Shown one piece after another: positions 42,523-51,771 of a stretch of DNA of 64,000 bases (the stretch's first letter is position 1; every line of letters starts with the position of its first letter). The position numbers were made by a program, and so were the translations under genes. The notes under the pieces are model-generated. The model made no database searches. It had not been told where the DNA came from and saw only the letters and a list, made by a program, of their open reading frames with translations. Source of the DNA: Sphingobium sp. D43FB. Lineage in GTDB: Bacteria; Pseudomonadota; Alphaproteobacteria; Sphingomonadales; Sphingomonadaceae. The stretch covers positions 1-64,000 of the forward strand of contig NZ_NMUA01000010.1 of NCBI RefSeq assembly GCF_002312805.1, in the 5' to 3' direction.

Positions 42523-42801
42523 ATGGTCTTGATATCGGCGCTTGCCGCGGCGACTGCGCTCGCCCTCTCGCCTTCCTGCCCGCACGTGACGGGTGTGGCC
42601 GGGCACTGTCCTGACCTGCCGATGGTGCACGCCCGCCAAATCATGTCGGACCCGGAGGGCTTCTCCATTCACGACATGCGTGGGGCCTATCGCGTGAGGG
42701 CTTCGGGCGTCTCCCCCATTAAACTTGGATCGCATCTCAGACTGCAGGGCGTCTTCCGCCAACGCGCAATCCAGAGGGAGGCCGGTCATGCAGCGCGCTG
42801 A
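42523..42801 (+). CDS. Small exported hypothetical protein at tra operon head
   Basis: ORF of 92 residues starting MVLISALAAATALALSPSCP, a probable signal peptide, followed by SCPHVTGVAGHCPDLPMVHARQIM and further Cys-poor sequence. AAGGGA precedes the ATG. It overlaps the dsbC gene by 14 bases. No family was recognised. The overlap and signal-like N-terminus support a real gene, but it could be a short leader. Confidence 0.5.
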   Translation: MVLISALAAATALALSPSCPHVTGVAGHCPDLPMVHARQIMSDPEGFSIHDMRGAYRVRASGVSPIKLGSHLRLQGVFRQRAIQREAGHAAR

Positions 42802-43564
42802 TCCGTTCAAGGGGCTGTTTTGCCTTTTCGGCGCGGCGTTCAGCTCCATCGCGCTCGCCCAGGCGTCCCCGGACGCCGTGCTGCTTTCCCAAGCGGCCGC
42901 AAAAGCCGAGCAGCAGCTGCGCCAAAGCTTCATCAATCTTCAGTTCGACGACTTCCGCCTCTCACCGGTTCGCGGGCCCCTCTACCAGGCCAATGCCGGC
43001 GGCCGCATGGTCTATTATGCGCCCGAAAGCGACAATGTGCTTTTCGCGGCGATCTATGATCGCAACGGCGTCAACCTGACGTCGCTGGAGCAGGATGCAG
43101 CGGCGCGAAAAAGGCTGGCGTCGCTGGACCGATCGCAGGCATTGGTCATGGGTCCTCCCGACGCACCCGACGTCGTCGAATTTACCGACCCCGACTGCCC
43201 CTATTGTCGAGCACTCGACCGCTATTGGGCGACCAAGGCTGCGGAGGGCAAACCGGTGCGGCGGCACATCTTCTTTGTGACCGGCATTCACCCGCAAGCG
43301 GAGGCGAAGGCCGAACATATTTTGTGCGCCGCGGACCCGGAAAGCGCCTTCAGATCGATATATAGCGGCGCGACGCCAGAAACGCTGACCAAGTGCGAGA
43401 GCGGGCATGCGCGTGTGTCAGCGCATGGCAAAGCCGTTGCGCAAGTGGGCGTCTCGGGGACGCCGACCCTCATCCTGGACGGCAAGATCCTCTCGGGTTT
43501 CCAGCAAGCCGAGATCGAGGCTTTTCTCGATGGGCGTAAGGCGCGCGATCGTGCGAGCCGCTGA
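42788..43564 (+). CDS. DsbC-like thiol-disulfide isomerase
   Basis: Product of 258 residues with a signal peptide (KGLFCLFGAAFSSIALA) and a thioredoxin-fold domain carrying CPYC (Cys137, Cys140) and a cis-Pro loop VSGTPTLILDG. N-terminal part is DsbC-like for dimerisation. It would shuffle disulfides in the Cys-rich TraU and TraN. GGAGG precedes the ATG. Together with traF and the trbB-like gene it makes three thioredoxin-fold proteins in one operon. Confidence 0.88.
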   Translation: MQRADPFKGLFCLFGAAFSSIALAQASPDAVLLSQAAAKAEQQLRQSFINLQFDDFRLSPVRGPLYQANAGGRMVYYAPESDNVLFAAIYDRNGVNLTSLEQDAAARKRLASLDRSQALVMGPPDAPDVVEFTDPDCPYCRALDRYWATKAAEGKPVRRHIFFVTGIHPQAEAKAEHILCAADPESAFRSIYSGATPETLTKCESGHARVSAHGKAVAQVGVSGTPTLILDGKILSGFQQAEIEAFLDGRKARDRASR

Positions 43565-43781
43565 CCCCCGGGACCAGGTCTCAAGACGATCAAGAATTTT
43601 GGCGGCCATCGCGCACGGCCCCGCTGCTGTCTACAGACCGGCAGCAGAGTCAGGCGCATGGACCGGAATGCCGATGACGCAGCCCCTGCAGGGTCATCCA
43701 GCTGCATCATCGGTCGACAGCGATCACGATCGCGGCCGGCAGGCACAGCCAGGGATGGTCCAGTTCAACGGAGGAAATATC

Positions 43782-44096
43782 ATGCATACGCAATTGGGAA
43801 AGCGGCTCCTGTCTACCGCGGATTTTGGTATCGCGCTGCTGCTGATTGGCATCGTCGGCAGCGCGGCCCATGCGTTCTCGGCACCGGCCCAGGGCGACCT
43901 TGGCTACGACATTTACGACATTGTCGTGAACCAGGGCGTGAAGGGACCACTCGGCTTTGTCGGTGGCGTTGCCGCCTTCCTGTTCGGAGTCTCGCGGCTC
44001 TTTTCCAACATCATGATCGGCATCCCGACGATCGTGGCGGCGGTCTGCCTCATCAAGGCGGACTCGATCCTCCAAACCTTCGGCATGACCATCTGA
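43782..44096 (+). CDS. traA: TraA-type conjugative pilin
   Basis: Product of 104 residues. The signal region (LLSTADFGIALLLIGIVGSAAHAFSA) is followed by two hydrophobic helices (PLGFVGGVAAFLFGVSRLFSN, IMIGIPTIVAAVCLIKADSIL) separated by a short loop, the F-pilin topology. GGAGG is at good spacing. Its position ahead of traL and traE matches traA in the F order. The processing site near AHA-FSA is inferred. Confidence 0.8.
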   Translation: MHTQLGKRLLSTADFGIALLLIGIVGSAAHAFSAPAQGDLGYDIYDIVVNQGVKGPLGFVGGVAAFLFGVSRLFSNIMIGIPTIVAAVCLIKADSILQTFGMTI

Positions 44097-44217
44097 AGCC
44101 AGTTTCCGACGGTTAGCGGACGCTAGTCCGCCCCGTCGCAAACGAACCGGGGGCCGATGGTCGGCTCTTGGAACGATGCCCCGCGCGGGTGTCGTAAAGC
44201 AGGAGGAGAAGGGACAA

Positions 44218-44484
44218 ATGGACGAGCGTCTGCCCCAATATCTTCACCGTCCCGTCCAGATCCTCTGGTTCGGATCGGATGAATTCATACTGGTCATGGC
44301 CACCATCTTTGTCGCCGTCATCGTCGGCGGGCTGATCGGCTGGATGCTCATCGCGTCCCTTCTCCTTTTCATCCCCTGGAAGCGGACCAAGCCGCGCGGC
44401 TTTCTGCCGCATCTCGCCTGGCGCTGGGGGCTACTGCGCTTTTCGCATTATCCGGGTCCCACGCAGACCCGCTTCTTCGAGTGA
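44218..44484 (+). CDS. traL: TraL, T4SS membrane protein
   Basis: Product of 88 residues. Motifs YLHRPVQILWFGSDEF and PWKRTKPRGFLPHLAWRWG with two membrane segments between are TraL hallmarks. It is part of the pilus assembly complex in the inner membrane. Start 44218; an earlier ATG lacks support. It follows traA and precedes traE. Confidence 0.92.
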   Translation: MDERLPQYLHRPVQILWFGSDEFILVMATIFVAVIVGGLIGWMLIASLLLFIPWKRTKPRGFLPHLAWRWGLLRFSHYPGPTQTRFFE

Positions 44485-44494
44485 GGGTCACGAG

Positions 44495-45130
44495 ATGCGC
44501 ATAAGAAGCACCGCCCGACAGCCAGAGCTGGACCCGCTGATGGGCAAGCCGGCAAGCTGGGGCATCCATCGCTATCTGCAGGGCTCCTCGAACCTGTTCG
44601 AAGAGAACCGCCTGCTTAAATTCGCTGTCGTCGGCCTGTTCGGCGTCACTAGCGTTCTTGGCCTCGTCATCTATTCTTCTAACCAGAACCAGCGCACGGT
44701 CGTCGTTCCCTTCGGCGCCTCCGGTGATCTCTATGTGACGGGCAACACGCCATCGACCGCATATCTGCGCACCATGACCCGCAATATCGTCGCCATGGCG
44801 GGCACCTATTCGGCTTACTCGGCCGATCGCCAGTTCCAGGAGCTGCTGACCCTCGTTCACCCCAGCGCGTTCAACAGCGTCCGCGATAGCCTCAATGGCA
44901 TATTGGACGAGCTTGCTGACAATCCGACGCTGTCGATCGCCACCTATATCCGGGCCGATCAGCCCGTCACCTATACCGAGCGCGACATTGTCGTGCCGGT
45001 CGAGAAGGTGCGCGTCATCGGCGGCGTGATCCGCAAGTTCCGGGGCCTGCTGCGCATTCGCTATGCGCTCGACAACGGTCGCTTCTGGCTGACCGCGCTC
45101 TCCGAGGAGAATTTCAATGCGGAAAGCTGA
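44495..45130 (+). CDS. traE: TraE, T4SS inner-membrane protein
   Basis: Product of 211 residues. A single N-terminal membrane anchor (FAVVGLFGVTSVLGLVIYSS) and a periplasmic VirB8-like domain (VVPFGASGDLYVTGNTPSTAYLRTMTRNIV, TYTERDIVVPVEKVRVIGGV). It forms part of the inner-membrane platform. The gene overlaps traK by 14 bases. Confidence 0.92.
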   Translation: MRIRSTARQPELDPLMGKPASWGIHRYLQGSSNLFEENRLLKFAVVGLFGVTSVLGLVIYSSNQNQRTVVVPFGASGDLYVTGNTPSTAYLRTMTRNIVAMAGTYSAYSADRQFQELLTLVHPSAFNSVRDSLNGILDELADNPTLSIATYIRADQPVTYTERDIVVPVEKVRVIGGVIRKFRGLLRIRYALDNGRFWLTALSEENFNAES

Positions 45131-45887
45131 CATGCTGGGTCCCACGGCTGCGCTGATGATAGCTGCGCTCCCTGCCGCCGCTTTGGCCCAATCTCAGCCG
45201 ATCGTTGCTTTGCCTGATCAGTCGAGTGCGATCCGTCTCTCGAACCGGGACATCAATCACCTTATCTGTGTCGGCGGCGAGATTGAGGATGTGAAGTTCT
45301 CAGCCGAAAAAGCGATCGCGGTGGAGCGCGCCGGCGCCGATGCCTGGGTCAAATTCCTGGTCAAGGAAACCGACGATGCCGGCCAGGTAGCCCGCAGCTT
45401 CGTCACCGCCCCGTCGGAATTTTTCGTCGCCTGCAACGGCGCCATCTACCCCCTTTATGCCGAACCCGCCGATATTCCGGCGCAGACGGTAACGCTCGTT
45501 CCAGGCACCAGACAGCGCGCCAAAGCCAATAGCGAATTGCTAGGGCCTCTAGTCGAGGAAGAGCGTGCGGTGTCGATCACCCTGTCGCTGCTGCAGGATC
45601 GGATACCGGCAAGCTTCTCAGACATCGCGCCACGCAACGACGCGTTTTCACTGACCGGCCTGGACGGCGCCGATCTTGTCGAGCGCCGGGCCGTGCAGAT
45701 CGAAGGCGCGGGCCTCTCGGCTTCGGAATATCTCATCCGGGCTGCACATACGATCCACCTCGATGAACGGCTGTTCCTTGATGCAGCGCTTGGATCGACG
45801 ATCTTTGCGATCACCCTCGACCGGTCCGATCTCAAACCCAATGAGACCGCGCGCCTCATCGTTATACGCCGGGGAGAACAGCCATGA
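45117..45887 (+). CDS. traK: TraK, outer-membrane core protein
   Basis: Product of 256 residues with a signal peptide ending at AALAQS. It is a VirB9-like secretin-type protein (LSNRDINHLICVGGEIEDVKFSAEKAIAVE). It forms the core complex with TraB and TraV. The ATG at 45117 overlaps traE; its stop overlaps traB by ATGA. Confidence 0.9.
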   Translation: MRKADMLGPTAALMIAALPAAALAQSQPIVALPDQSSAIRLSNRDINHLICVGGEIEDVKFSAEKAIAVERAGADAWVKFLVKETDDAGQVARSFVTAPSEFFVACNGAIYPLYAEPADIPAQTVTLVPGTRQRAKANSELLGPLVEEERAVSITLSLLQDRIPASFSDIAPRNDAFSLTGLDGADLVERRAVQIEGAGLSASEYLIRAAHTIHLDERLFLDAALGSTIFAITLDRSDLKPNETARLIVIRRGEQP

Positions 45888-47245
45888 CGGAGCGCAAGAA
45901 GGGGCCGAATGGAGGCGAGCCAGGCAATGCTGCCCCGAAGTCTATGTCCAGTCCTGAAAGTCATGCGGGGCAACAGGGATATTCACGCGCGCCCAAGGTC
46001 GAGACAGCACCTGGCAAAGCGCCCCTGGAGCTACGCGGCCCTGCCCTACTGGATATGCGGAGCCACTGGGCCGCGCTCAGCGCGAGCCAGAAACTGCGGT
46101 GCAAGCAGGCAGGCGTTGGTGTCGGCGTCCTGATCCTGGGATATGGGCTATACACGGCCAGCAGCGGGTCAAGCGCCCCTACCGATCTTCCACCCAGTGC
46201 GTCCAAGATGGACATGGGTGCTGGCCTGCGCGGCGACAGCCTCGAGCTCAAGATGCGCGGGGACCTAAAGAAGATCCTGGACGGGCAATCGCTCCTTGGC
46301 GACAGGGTCAGCGCGATCGAGGAAGGGAAGATCGGAACAGTGGGCCAAGGGAGCCCTTCGGACTTGTCCAGCGACCTGCCGCCCGCCTTCCCTGGCAGCG
46401 ACATACCCGCCTATCCGCCGGGGCAAGGCGGCACTTCGACCACTGGCACCGACGAGGTTCCGCCGCCGCCCATGCCGCCGACGGCCCCCCCTGCGCCGCC
46501 GCAGGAAAAGGTCATCGGCGCGATTGGCAGCGCCACGAGCGCGACGCCCATCGCGACGGGCGACGCCCCGAGCAGCCCCGGCGCACCCAAAAAAAAAGCC
46601 CGGACGATCTATTTGCCGCCTGGTTTTATGAAGGCGCGGCTGCTGACAGGGATCGACGCGCTCGCAAGCCGGGATGCGACGAGCAATCCCGAGCCGCTGA
46701 TCGCCCGGGTTCAGGCGCCTGCGGTGCTGCCCAATGACGTCAAGGCGAACCTGGCGGGCTGTTTTGTGATCGGCAACGCCACTGGCAGTCTCGCCAAGGA
46801 GCGGGTCGAGGTCCAGCTCGTGTCGCTGTCCTGCGTGGATTTCGACGCGCGATCGGTCGTGGATCAACCGATCAAGGGCTTTTTTGTCGATACCGACGGC
46901 AAGAAGGGCCTGTCGGGCAAGGTCGTTACTCGCGCCGGCGCCGCGCTCGCTCGCTCTTTCATTGCGGGGACCATCAGCGGCTTCTCGCAGACCATCGAAT
47001 CGAGTCTTGGCGACGTCTCGACCTCGGCGCTCGGCAATGTGCGCAGCCTTGACCCCAGTGAAGCGGCGCAGGCGGGACTCGCGGGCGGCCTTTCCAAATC
47101 ATCGGACAAGCTCACCGACTTCTATCTCGACCTGGCGCGTCAGGCCGGACCCATCGTCGAGGTCGGCGCCGCCAAGGACGTGGTGGTCGTGATCCAGGAG
47201 GGCGTGACCCTCGAGATCAAGCCAAGCGCTGGAGCCAAATTCTGA
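45884..47245 (+). CDS. traB: TraB, VirB10-like core protein
   Basis: Product of 453 residues. Cytosolic N-terminus, membrane span (GVGVGVLILGYGLYTASSG), a coiled-coil-like linker, a Pro-rich stretch (PPPPMPPTAPPAPPQE) and a C-terminal beta-barrel domain (FMKARLLTGIDALAS, FVIGNATGSLAKERVEVQLVSLSC). It spans both membranes in the core complex. Starts in ATGA overlap with traK. Confidence 0.92.
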   Translation: MTERKKGPNGGEPGNAAPKSMSSPESHAGQQGYSRAPKVETAPGKAPLELRGPALLDMRSHWAALSASQKLRCKQAGVGVGVLILGYGLYTASSGSSAPTDLPPSASKMDMGAGLRGDSLELKMRGDLKKILDGQSLLGDRVSAIEEGKIGTVGQGSPSDLSSDLPPAFPGSDIPAYPPGQGGTSTTGTDEVPPPPMPPTAPPAPPQEKVIGAIGSATSATPIATGDAPSSPGAPKKKARTIYLPPGFMKARLLTGIDALASRDATSNPEPLIARVQAPAVLPNDVKANLAGCFVIGNATGSLAKERVEVQLVSLSCVDFDARSVVDQPIKGFFVDTDGKKGLSGKVVTRAGAALARSFIAGTISGFSQTIESSLGDVSTSALGNVRSLDPSEAAQAGLAGGLSKSSDKLTDFYLDLARQAGPIVEVGAAKDVVVVIQEGVTLEIKPSAGAKF

Positions 47246-47280
47246 TGCGCCCGTACCCCCCATATTCGGAGATTTCCGCC

Positions 47281-47901
47281 ATGTCGTCTCGCGCCCGCAG
47301 CCCGGCATTCGCTAGGTGCCTATGGCTCGCGCCTATTCTAGTCGCCATATCGGGATGCACGAGCCTTGGCTCTCTCATGTCGCCCTATTCGGAGAAATTC
47401 TCCTGTAAGAATAGCGACCACGGGCAGTGCATCCATCCCGACAAGGCCTATGCCGACGCAGTGGCGGGATGGGCTTCGCGATCGGACCCGTCGGTCACCC
47501 GTGACAAGGCGATGCTGAAACTGGCGCAGGACGGTGGTCGGGACGGGGCGCGTGCAGCCCCCACCACGGCGCGCGCCCGAGCCGAAGCCGCTAATCCAAG
47601 CGCCTATCAAGGCTATCGCGACAGCGTCTATCGCGAATTGCAGGGCCTCATAGAAGCGCCGGTGACGCCGATGCTTAAGGCCTCGCGCACGGTGCGCACA
47701 CTGATCATGCCCTATGCCGACCGGGCGCGTCCCGACCGGCTCTATATGCCCCGTTATGTCTATTCACTGCTGGATCGGCCACAATGGGTGATCGGTGACT
47801 ATCTGGTAGATCCTGTATCTTCAGCCGCCAAGGCACCGATCCTCGACCAGGTACAAGATAAGCCGCTCGACGAGACAGCGCTTGAAGGACCCCGGCCATG
47901 A
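47281..47901 (+). CDS. traV: TraV, core lipoprotein
   Basis: Product of 206 residues. A lipobox VAISGC follows a 20-residue signal stretch, so Cys is lipidated. The rest includes MSPYSEKFSCKNSDHGQCIH, typical of TraV. The ATG at 47281 is preferred over 47245 for its GGAG site and a normal signal length. It ends in ATGA overlap with traC. Confidence 0.9.
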   Translation: MSSRARSPAFARCLWLAPILVAISGCTSLGSLMSPYSEKFSCKNSDHGQCIHPDKAYADAVAGWASRSDPSVTRDKAMLKLAQDGGRDGARAAPTTARARAEAANPSAYQGYRDSVYRELQGLIEAPVTPMLKASRTVRTLIMPYADRARPDRLYMPRYVYSLLDRPQWVIGDYLVDPVSSAAKAPILDQVQDKPLDETALEGPRP

Positions 47902-50423
47902 AGGTCCCGGGAACACGCACAGGCGGCGGCATGACATTCGCCGCCTTGCGGCGCAGCGTCTCGCGAGACGCCTATTCTGATTATCTTCCGATGGTCGCCT
48001 GGGACGAAAGCGAAGAGGCCTTTCTCTGTATCGACGATGGCTGGGGCTATGCCTGGGAACTTGTGCCGTCCGCCTATATGTTCGCCCATGTGCATGGTGC
48101 GCTCCAGGGCCTGCTCAACATCCATTTCCCGCCTGGTACGGTCGTACAGATCCATGCCTTTGCCGATCCGCTGATCGACGACGCGCTCGACGCTTTTCTG
48201 GACCTCAAGACCCGCGACGATCCGCTCATCCAGGCATCAGCGCAACAGACCTATGCCTATCTTCATGAAGGGCGCCATGGACTCGATGCCCTCCACGGCA
48301 TTCCGATCCGGAACTTCCGCAGTTTCCTTTCGGTCAAGACCCGGCAAAAGATCGGCAGCGACATGCGGCGGCAGATCGAAGAGCAGCTTGCCAAGCTCGG
48401 CATTCGTCGCATGCCACCGCAGGGGCTTGTCTCCTTCTATCGCCGAATTTTCAACGGCGTCTTTGCGCGCGCACCCGGGGTGTTCGCCCAGGGCGAGGAT
48501 GGCAATCCCGCGCGCCCCGTGCGCAAGCAGATCATCGATGCCGGCCCTGACCTCGTGTTCGAGGGGCCCGAGGTGTTCCTGGGCAACCAGGTTGCGCGGT
48601 GCCTGACCCCCAAGTCGCCTGCGCGGCGGGTGACGGCCGAACGCGCCAACCGGCTGACCGGCGGCATGCGCGGGTCGTCCGAGGACAGCGATCAGATCGG
48701 CGGGCCCTTCCTCTACACGTTGAATATCCTGTTCGATCACAGCGCATTCGAGATCCACAAGCGCGCGCAGATCCTCTCGGCTCAGAAGGCGGCTGGTTCG
48801 TTCGCGGTCGAGGTCGGCAAACAGATTGAGGAGATCGGCTGGGTTCTCGATGAAGCGGGTAACAGCAAATTTGTGTCTGTCATCCCAACGGTCTGGCTGT
48901 TCGGCCAAACCCGCGCACAGGCACGCGAGATGGCTGCGCGGGCCAAGCGCCTGTGGGAAAGCGAGCCACTCCCGTTCATGATGCAGGAGGAGAGCTATCT
49001 CAATCCTGTGCTGCTGGCGATGAGCCTCCCCTTCGGCCTGTATCCTGAAGGCCGCACGATAAAGCTGCTTGAACGCGACCTCCGCATGCCGGTGAAAGCT
49101 GCGGTCCTGATGGCGCCTATCCAGACCGACTTTCGCGGCGGCGGGCGCCCGGCCCTTCTTTACACCGGGCGAAAGGGGCAGCTCATCACGCTCGATCTCT
49201 TCGACGCGCGCATCAACAATTATAATTTTATCGTCTCGGCCGAGTCCGGCGCGGGCAAGAGCTTCCTGCTCAACAATCTCTGCCAGCAATATTATGCGAG
49301 CCAAGCGCTCATCCGGATCATCGATATCGGCGGCAGTTATCGCAAGCTCTGCACCCTCTGTTCGGGCCGTTATATCGACATCGGCGAGGAGCATCTGGTC
49401 CTCAACCCGTTCGACATGGGGCTGGCGATCGATGGCGATGATCGCCAGTCAGCGATCGCCATGGCGGTGGCGATCGTTGCCGAAATGGCCAACGCGGCAA
49501 CCCGCAAGGGTGTTTCAACATCGCAATGGAACCTGTTGAAATCGGCTGTCCAATGGGCGATCGAGACAGGCCGGGCCGCCGACGGCATCGACGCGGTACG
49601 CAGTTGGCTCGGATCCTATCCGGCACATATCGCAAGCGATCTCGACCGGGTCGATCATCTCGTTCCGGTAGCGCGCGAACTGGCCTTCAACCTGCGCGAT
49701 TTTGCGAGCGACGGCGCTTATGGCCATTATTTCAATGGCCCGTCGACGCTCGATATTTCGAGCGACGAGTTCGTCGTGCTCGAACTCGAGCGCCTCAAGA
49801 ATATGCCCGATTTGTTCAACGTCATCGTCATGGTGGTGGTGAATGCGGTCACGCAGGAGCTCTATCTTTCAGGCCGCGAACGACCGCGGTTCGTGCTGTG
49901 CGACGAGGCCGCGCAATTCATGAGCAAGAGCGAGGGGCAAGACATGTCGCGGCTCGCCGAAGCCTTTGGTCAGGGCTACAGGCGGGCCCGCAAATATCAG
50001 GGCAGCTTCGGCATCGTCCTCCAGTCGATGAACGACCTGCTGCTGTTCGGCGGCACGGGCCAGGTCATCCTGGAGAATGCCGCGACGCGGTTTCTGCTGC
50101 AGGGATCGACCTATGACAAGGCGGTCGAAAACAAGATCCTCGACTATTCCGGCTTCGTTCTCGATCTCCTCAAATCTGTCCGAAACAACAAGCCCAATTA
50201 TAGCGAGGTCTTTATCGACTCGCCGCTGGGCCTGGGGATCGCGCGCCTCGTCGTCGATCCCTTTTCCTATTGGATCAACACTTCGGCCCCCAACGAAGTC
50301 GCCGCCTTCGAGCGGCTCCTCGCGCGCGGCGCTTCACCGCTTGAGGCGGTGTGCGAACTGGCCGGCGTCGATCCCGCGCAGCTTCTCGGCCGGCAGGCCC
50401 AGCCTGGAAAGGTGGCGTCATGA
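47898..50423 (+). CDS. traC: TraC, VirB4-type ATPase
   Basis: Product of 841 residues. Walker A is SAESGAGKSF (Lys about 454), Walker B VLCDEAAQF (Asp669-Glu670). N-terminal ~400 residues are the VirB4 N-domain. It powers pilus assembly and substrate transfer at the inner membrane. Overlaps traV and the next gene by ATGA. Confidence 0.95.
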   Translation: MKVPGTRTGGGMTFAALRRSVSRDAYSDYLPMVAWDESEEAFLCIDDGWGYAWELVPSAYMFAHVHGALQGLLNIHFPPGTVVQIHAFADPLIDDALDAFLDLKTRDDPLIQASAQQTYAYLHEGRHGLDALHGIPIRNFRSFLSVKTRQKIGSDMRRQIEEQLAKLGIRRMPPQGLVSFYRRIFNGVFARAPGVFAQGEDGNPARPVRKQIIDAGPDLVFEGPEVFLGNQVARCLTPKSPARRVTAERANRLTGGMRGSSEDSDQIGGPFLYTLNILFDHSAFEIHKRAQILSAQKAAGSFAVEVGKQIEEIGWVLDEAGNSKFVSVIPTVWLFGQTRAQAREMAARAKRLWESEPLPFMMQEESYLNPVLLAMSLPFGLYPEGRTIKLLERDLRMPVKAAVLMAPIQTDFRGGGRPALLYTGRKGQLITLDLFDARINNYNFIVSAESGAGKSFLLNNLCQQYYASQALIRIIDIGGSYRKLCTLCSGRYIDIGEEHLVLNPFDMGLAIDGDDRQSAIAMAVAIVAEMANAATRKGVSTSQWNLLKSAVQWAIETGRAADGIDAVRSWLGSYPAHIASDLDRVDHLVPVARELAFNLRDFASDGAYGHYFNGPSTLDISSDEFVVLELERLKNMPDLFNVIVMVVVNAVTQELYLSGRERPRFVLCDEAAQFMSKSEGQDMSRLAEAFGQGYRRARKYQGSFGIVLQSMNDLLLFGGTGQVILENAATRFLLQGSTYDKAVENKILDYSGFVLDLLKSVRNNKPNYSEVFIDSPLGLGIARLVVDPFSYWINTSAPNEVAAFERLLARGASPLEAVCELAGVDPAQLLGRQAQPGKVAS

Positions 50424-50755
50424 ACCGCGAGACGACAAATGGTGCCCAGTTCGCGCTCGGACTCGAGCGACATGCCGCCCTCGAACAGGAGATCGAAGCC
50501 CGCGTCGCCGAACGCGCAAAAGCGGAAGCCTGGCTCTGGCGGTTTCGGCTGATCACCGTCGAGACGATCATGATGGCGACGCTGATCGTCGTGGCCGGAC
50601 TTTGCCTCGGTAAGCCGATCGCTGAAATCCTGCGAGCAGCGATACTGGTAGCAGCGGCTTGCTTTGCCAGCGGTATGCTGCTGCTCGGGCTCTCGGCAGG
50701 TGCCGGTCTGAGTTGGAGCGCTCTTGCAAAGCGCTGGCGGCGGTGGCGGTCATGA
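50420..50755 (+). CDS. Small two-span membrane protein (trbI position)
   Basis: Product of 111 residues: helical N-terminus, two membrane segments (TVETIMMATLIVVAGLCLG, ILVAAACFASGMLLLGLSAGAG) and a basic tail. ATGA overlaps at both ends show it belongs to the operon. Its place between traC and traW matches trbI of F, but sequence similarity was not recognisable. Confidence 0.75.
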   Translation: MNRETTNGAQFALGLERHAALEQEIEARVAERAKAEAWLWRFRLITVETIMMATLIVVAGLCLGKPIAEILRAAILVAAACFASGMLLLGLSAGAGLSWSALAKRWRRWRS

Positions 50756-50985
50756 CCGGCATAGTGTCGTCCTCCCCTTCGCCGGGGCCTGCTCGCCTCA
50801 TGGTGGGCGCGCTGCTCCAGTCGATGCTCGCCTGCCTCCTCTTCCTGCGCGCGCCCGATCCTTGCGCCACGATGCTTCGGGTCGCGGTCATGATGATGAT
50901 GCTTTTGAGCATCGGCGCTTTTGTGCTCGCTCTGATGGGCGAGCGACCGGATCGCTACTGCCACAGGAGGCAGTACCATGGCTGA
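50752..50985 (+). CDS. Small two-span membrane protein
   Basis: Product of 77 residues with two hydrophobic segments (MVGALLQSMLACLLFL, MLRVAVMMMMLLSIGAFVLALM). Start by ATGA overlap; the end overlaps traW. Family not recognised. An inner-membrane accessory role is inferred. Confidence 0.65.
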   Translation: MTGIVSSSPSPGPARLMVGALLQSMLACLLFLRAPDPCATMLRVAVMMMMLLSIGAFVLALMGERPDRYCHRRQYHG

Positions 50986-51604
50986 CACGCGCGGATTTGC
51001 GATCCTTCTCCTCATCTCGACTACCTCCCCGACTTCCACGCAGGCTGCCACAGCGACGATCGGCCGCACTTGGCCGATCGCGGAGCCCGACGCGCTGAGC
51101 GAGATTGAAGCGCGGGCCGCGCAACAGCCTGCCGATATGGCGGGCAGTTTCGGCCCACGCAGTGGATGGTCCGCGATGCGCGCGGCTTCGCTTGGTCTGG
51201 CGAGTCAAGCCCGCACCCGCTTCGTCGTGCCCTTTTACACACTCGAGTTCGACATCAAGCTCCCCGACGGGACGATGCTCTATCCCAAGGGGTTCACCTT
51301 CAATCCCCTGAGCTATGTCTCGCTGCCCCAGCGTCTCGTCATTGTGCATCCGCGCGATCTTGGCTGGGCGCTACGCCAGGCCCGGCCCGCCGACTTTATT
51401 CTTCTGACCGCAGGCGATGCTTTGGCTTTGGGCGAACAGGTCGGCCGACCACTCTTCATTCTTGAAGAACGCGTCAAAGACAGGCTCGGGCTGACGGTCG
51501 CGCCGGTCATTGTCACGCAAGCGGGACAGCGGCTCGTTCTGCAGGAATATGCGCCGCGCGACTTAATCTGGAAGACGGCTCACCGGGTGGAGATCGTCCG
51601 ATGA
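50978..51604 (+). CDS. traW: TraW, pilus assembly protein
   Basis: Product of 208 residues with a signal peptide ending TQAATA. The body (IGRTWPIAEPDALSEIEARA, FNPLSYVSLPQRLVIVHPRD, GLTVAPVIVTQAGQRLVLQEY) is TraW-like. It works in the periplasm with TraU and TrbC. Its stop overlaps the annotated traU start. Confidence 0.9.
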   Translation: MADTRGFAILLLISTTSPTSTQAATATIGRTWPIAEPDALSEIEARAAQQPADMAGSFGPRSGWSAMRAASLGLASQARTRFVVPFYTLEFDIKLPDGTMLYPKGFTFNPLSYVSLPQRLVIVHPRDLGWALRQARPADFILLTAGDALALGEQVGRPLFILEERVKDRLGLTVAPVIVTQAGQRLVLQEYAPRDLIWKTAHRVEIVR

Positions 51605-51771
51605 TAGCGATGGATGGCCGCGCGCATCGTATGCGTTGCAGGCTTTGGATGATCCAGAGCCTGAAAAAATGCCGCGACATCCCTGGGCTGCAAAAGCGTC
51701 CGCTCGATCGCGCGCTCACCGGTCGTGCTTGCCTGTCCATTGAATGCCGCCATGTCACTGATCCTCGTCAC
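51580..51771 (-). pseudogene. DUF1778-type antitoxin remnant, antisense
   Basis: On the minus strand, 63 residues read ISDMAAFNGQASTTGERAIE, then LQPRDVAAFFQALDHPKP and THTMRAAIHRYHRTIS. The second part has the shape of the C-terminal toxin-binding region of DUF1778 (TacA-like) antitoxins, with the Phe-x-x-Leu-Asp-x-Pro motif. The N-terminal ribbon-helix-helix is missing: a stop lies just upstream in frame. No GNAT toxin gene follows. It overlaps traW and the N-terminal codons of traU, so it seems to be an insertion relic. Confidence 0.5.

Noticed and set aside
48237-49394. Long minus-strand ORF opposite traC
   Set aside because: Antisense shadow of a clear VirB4-type ATPase; no start signal and biased composition from GC-rich codons.
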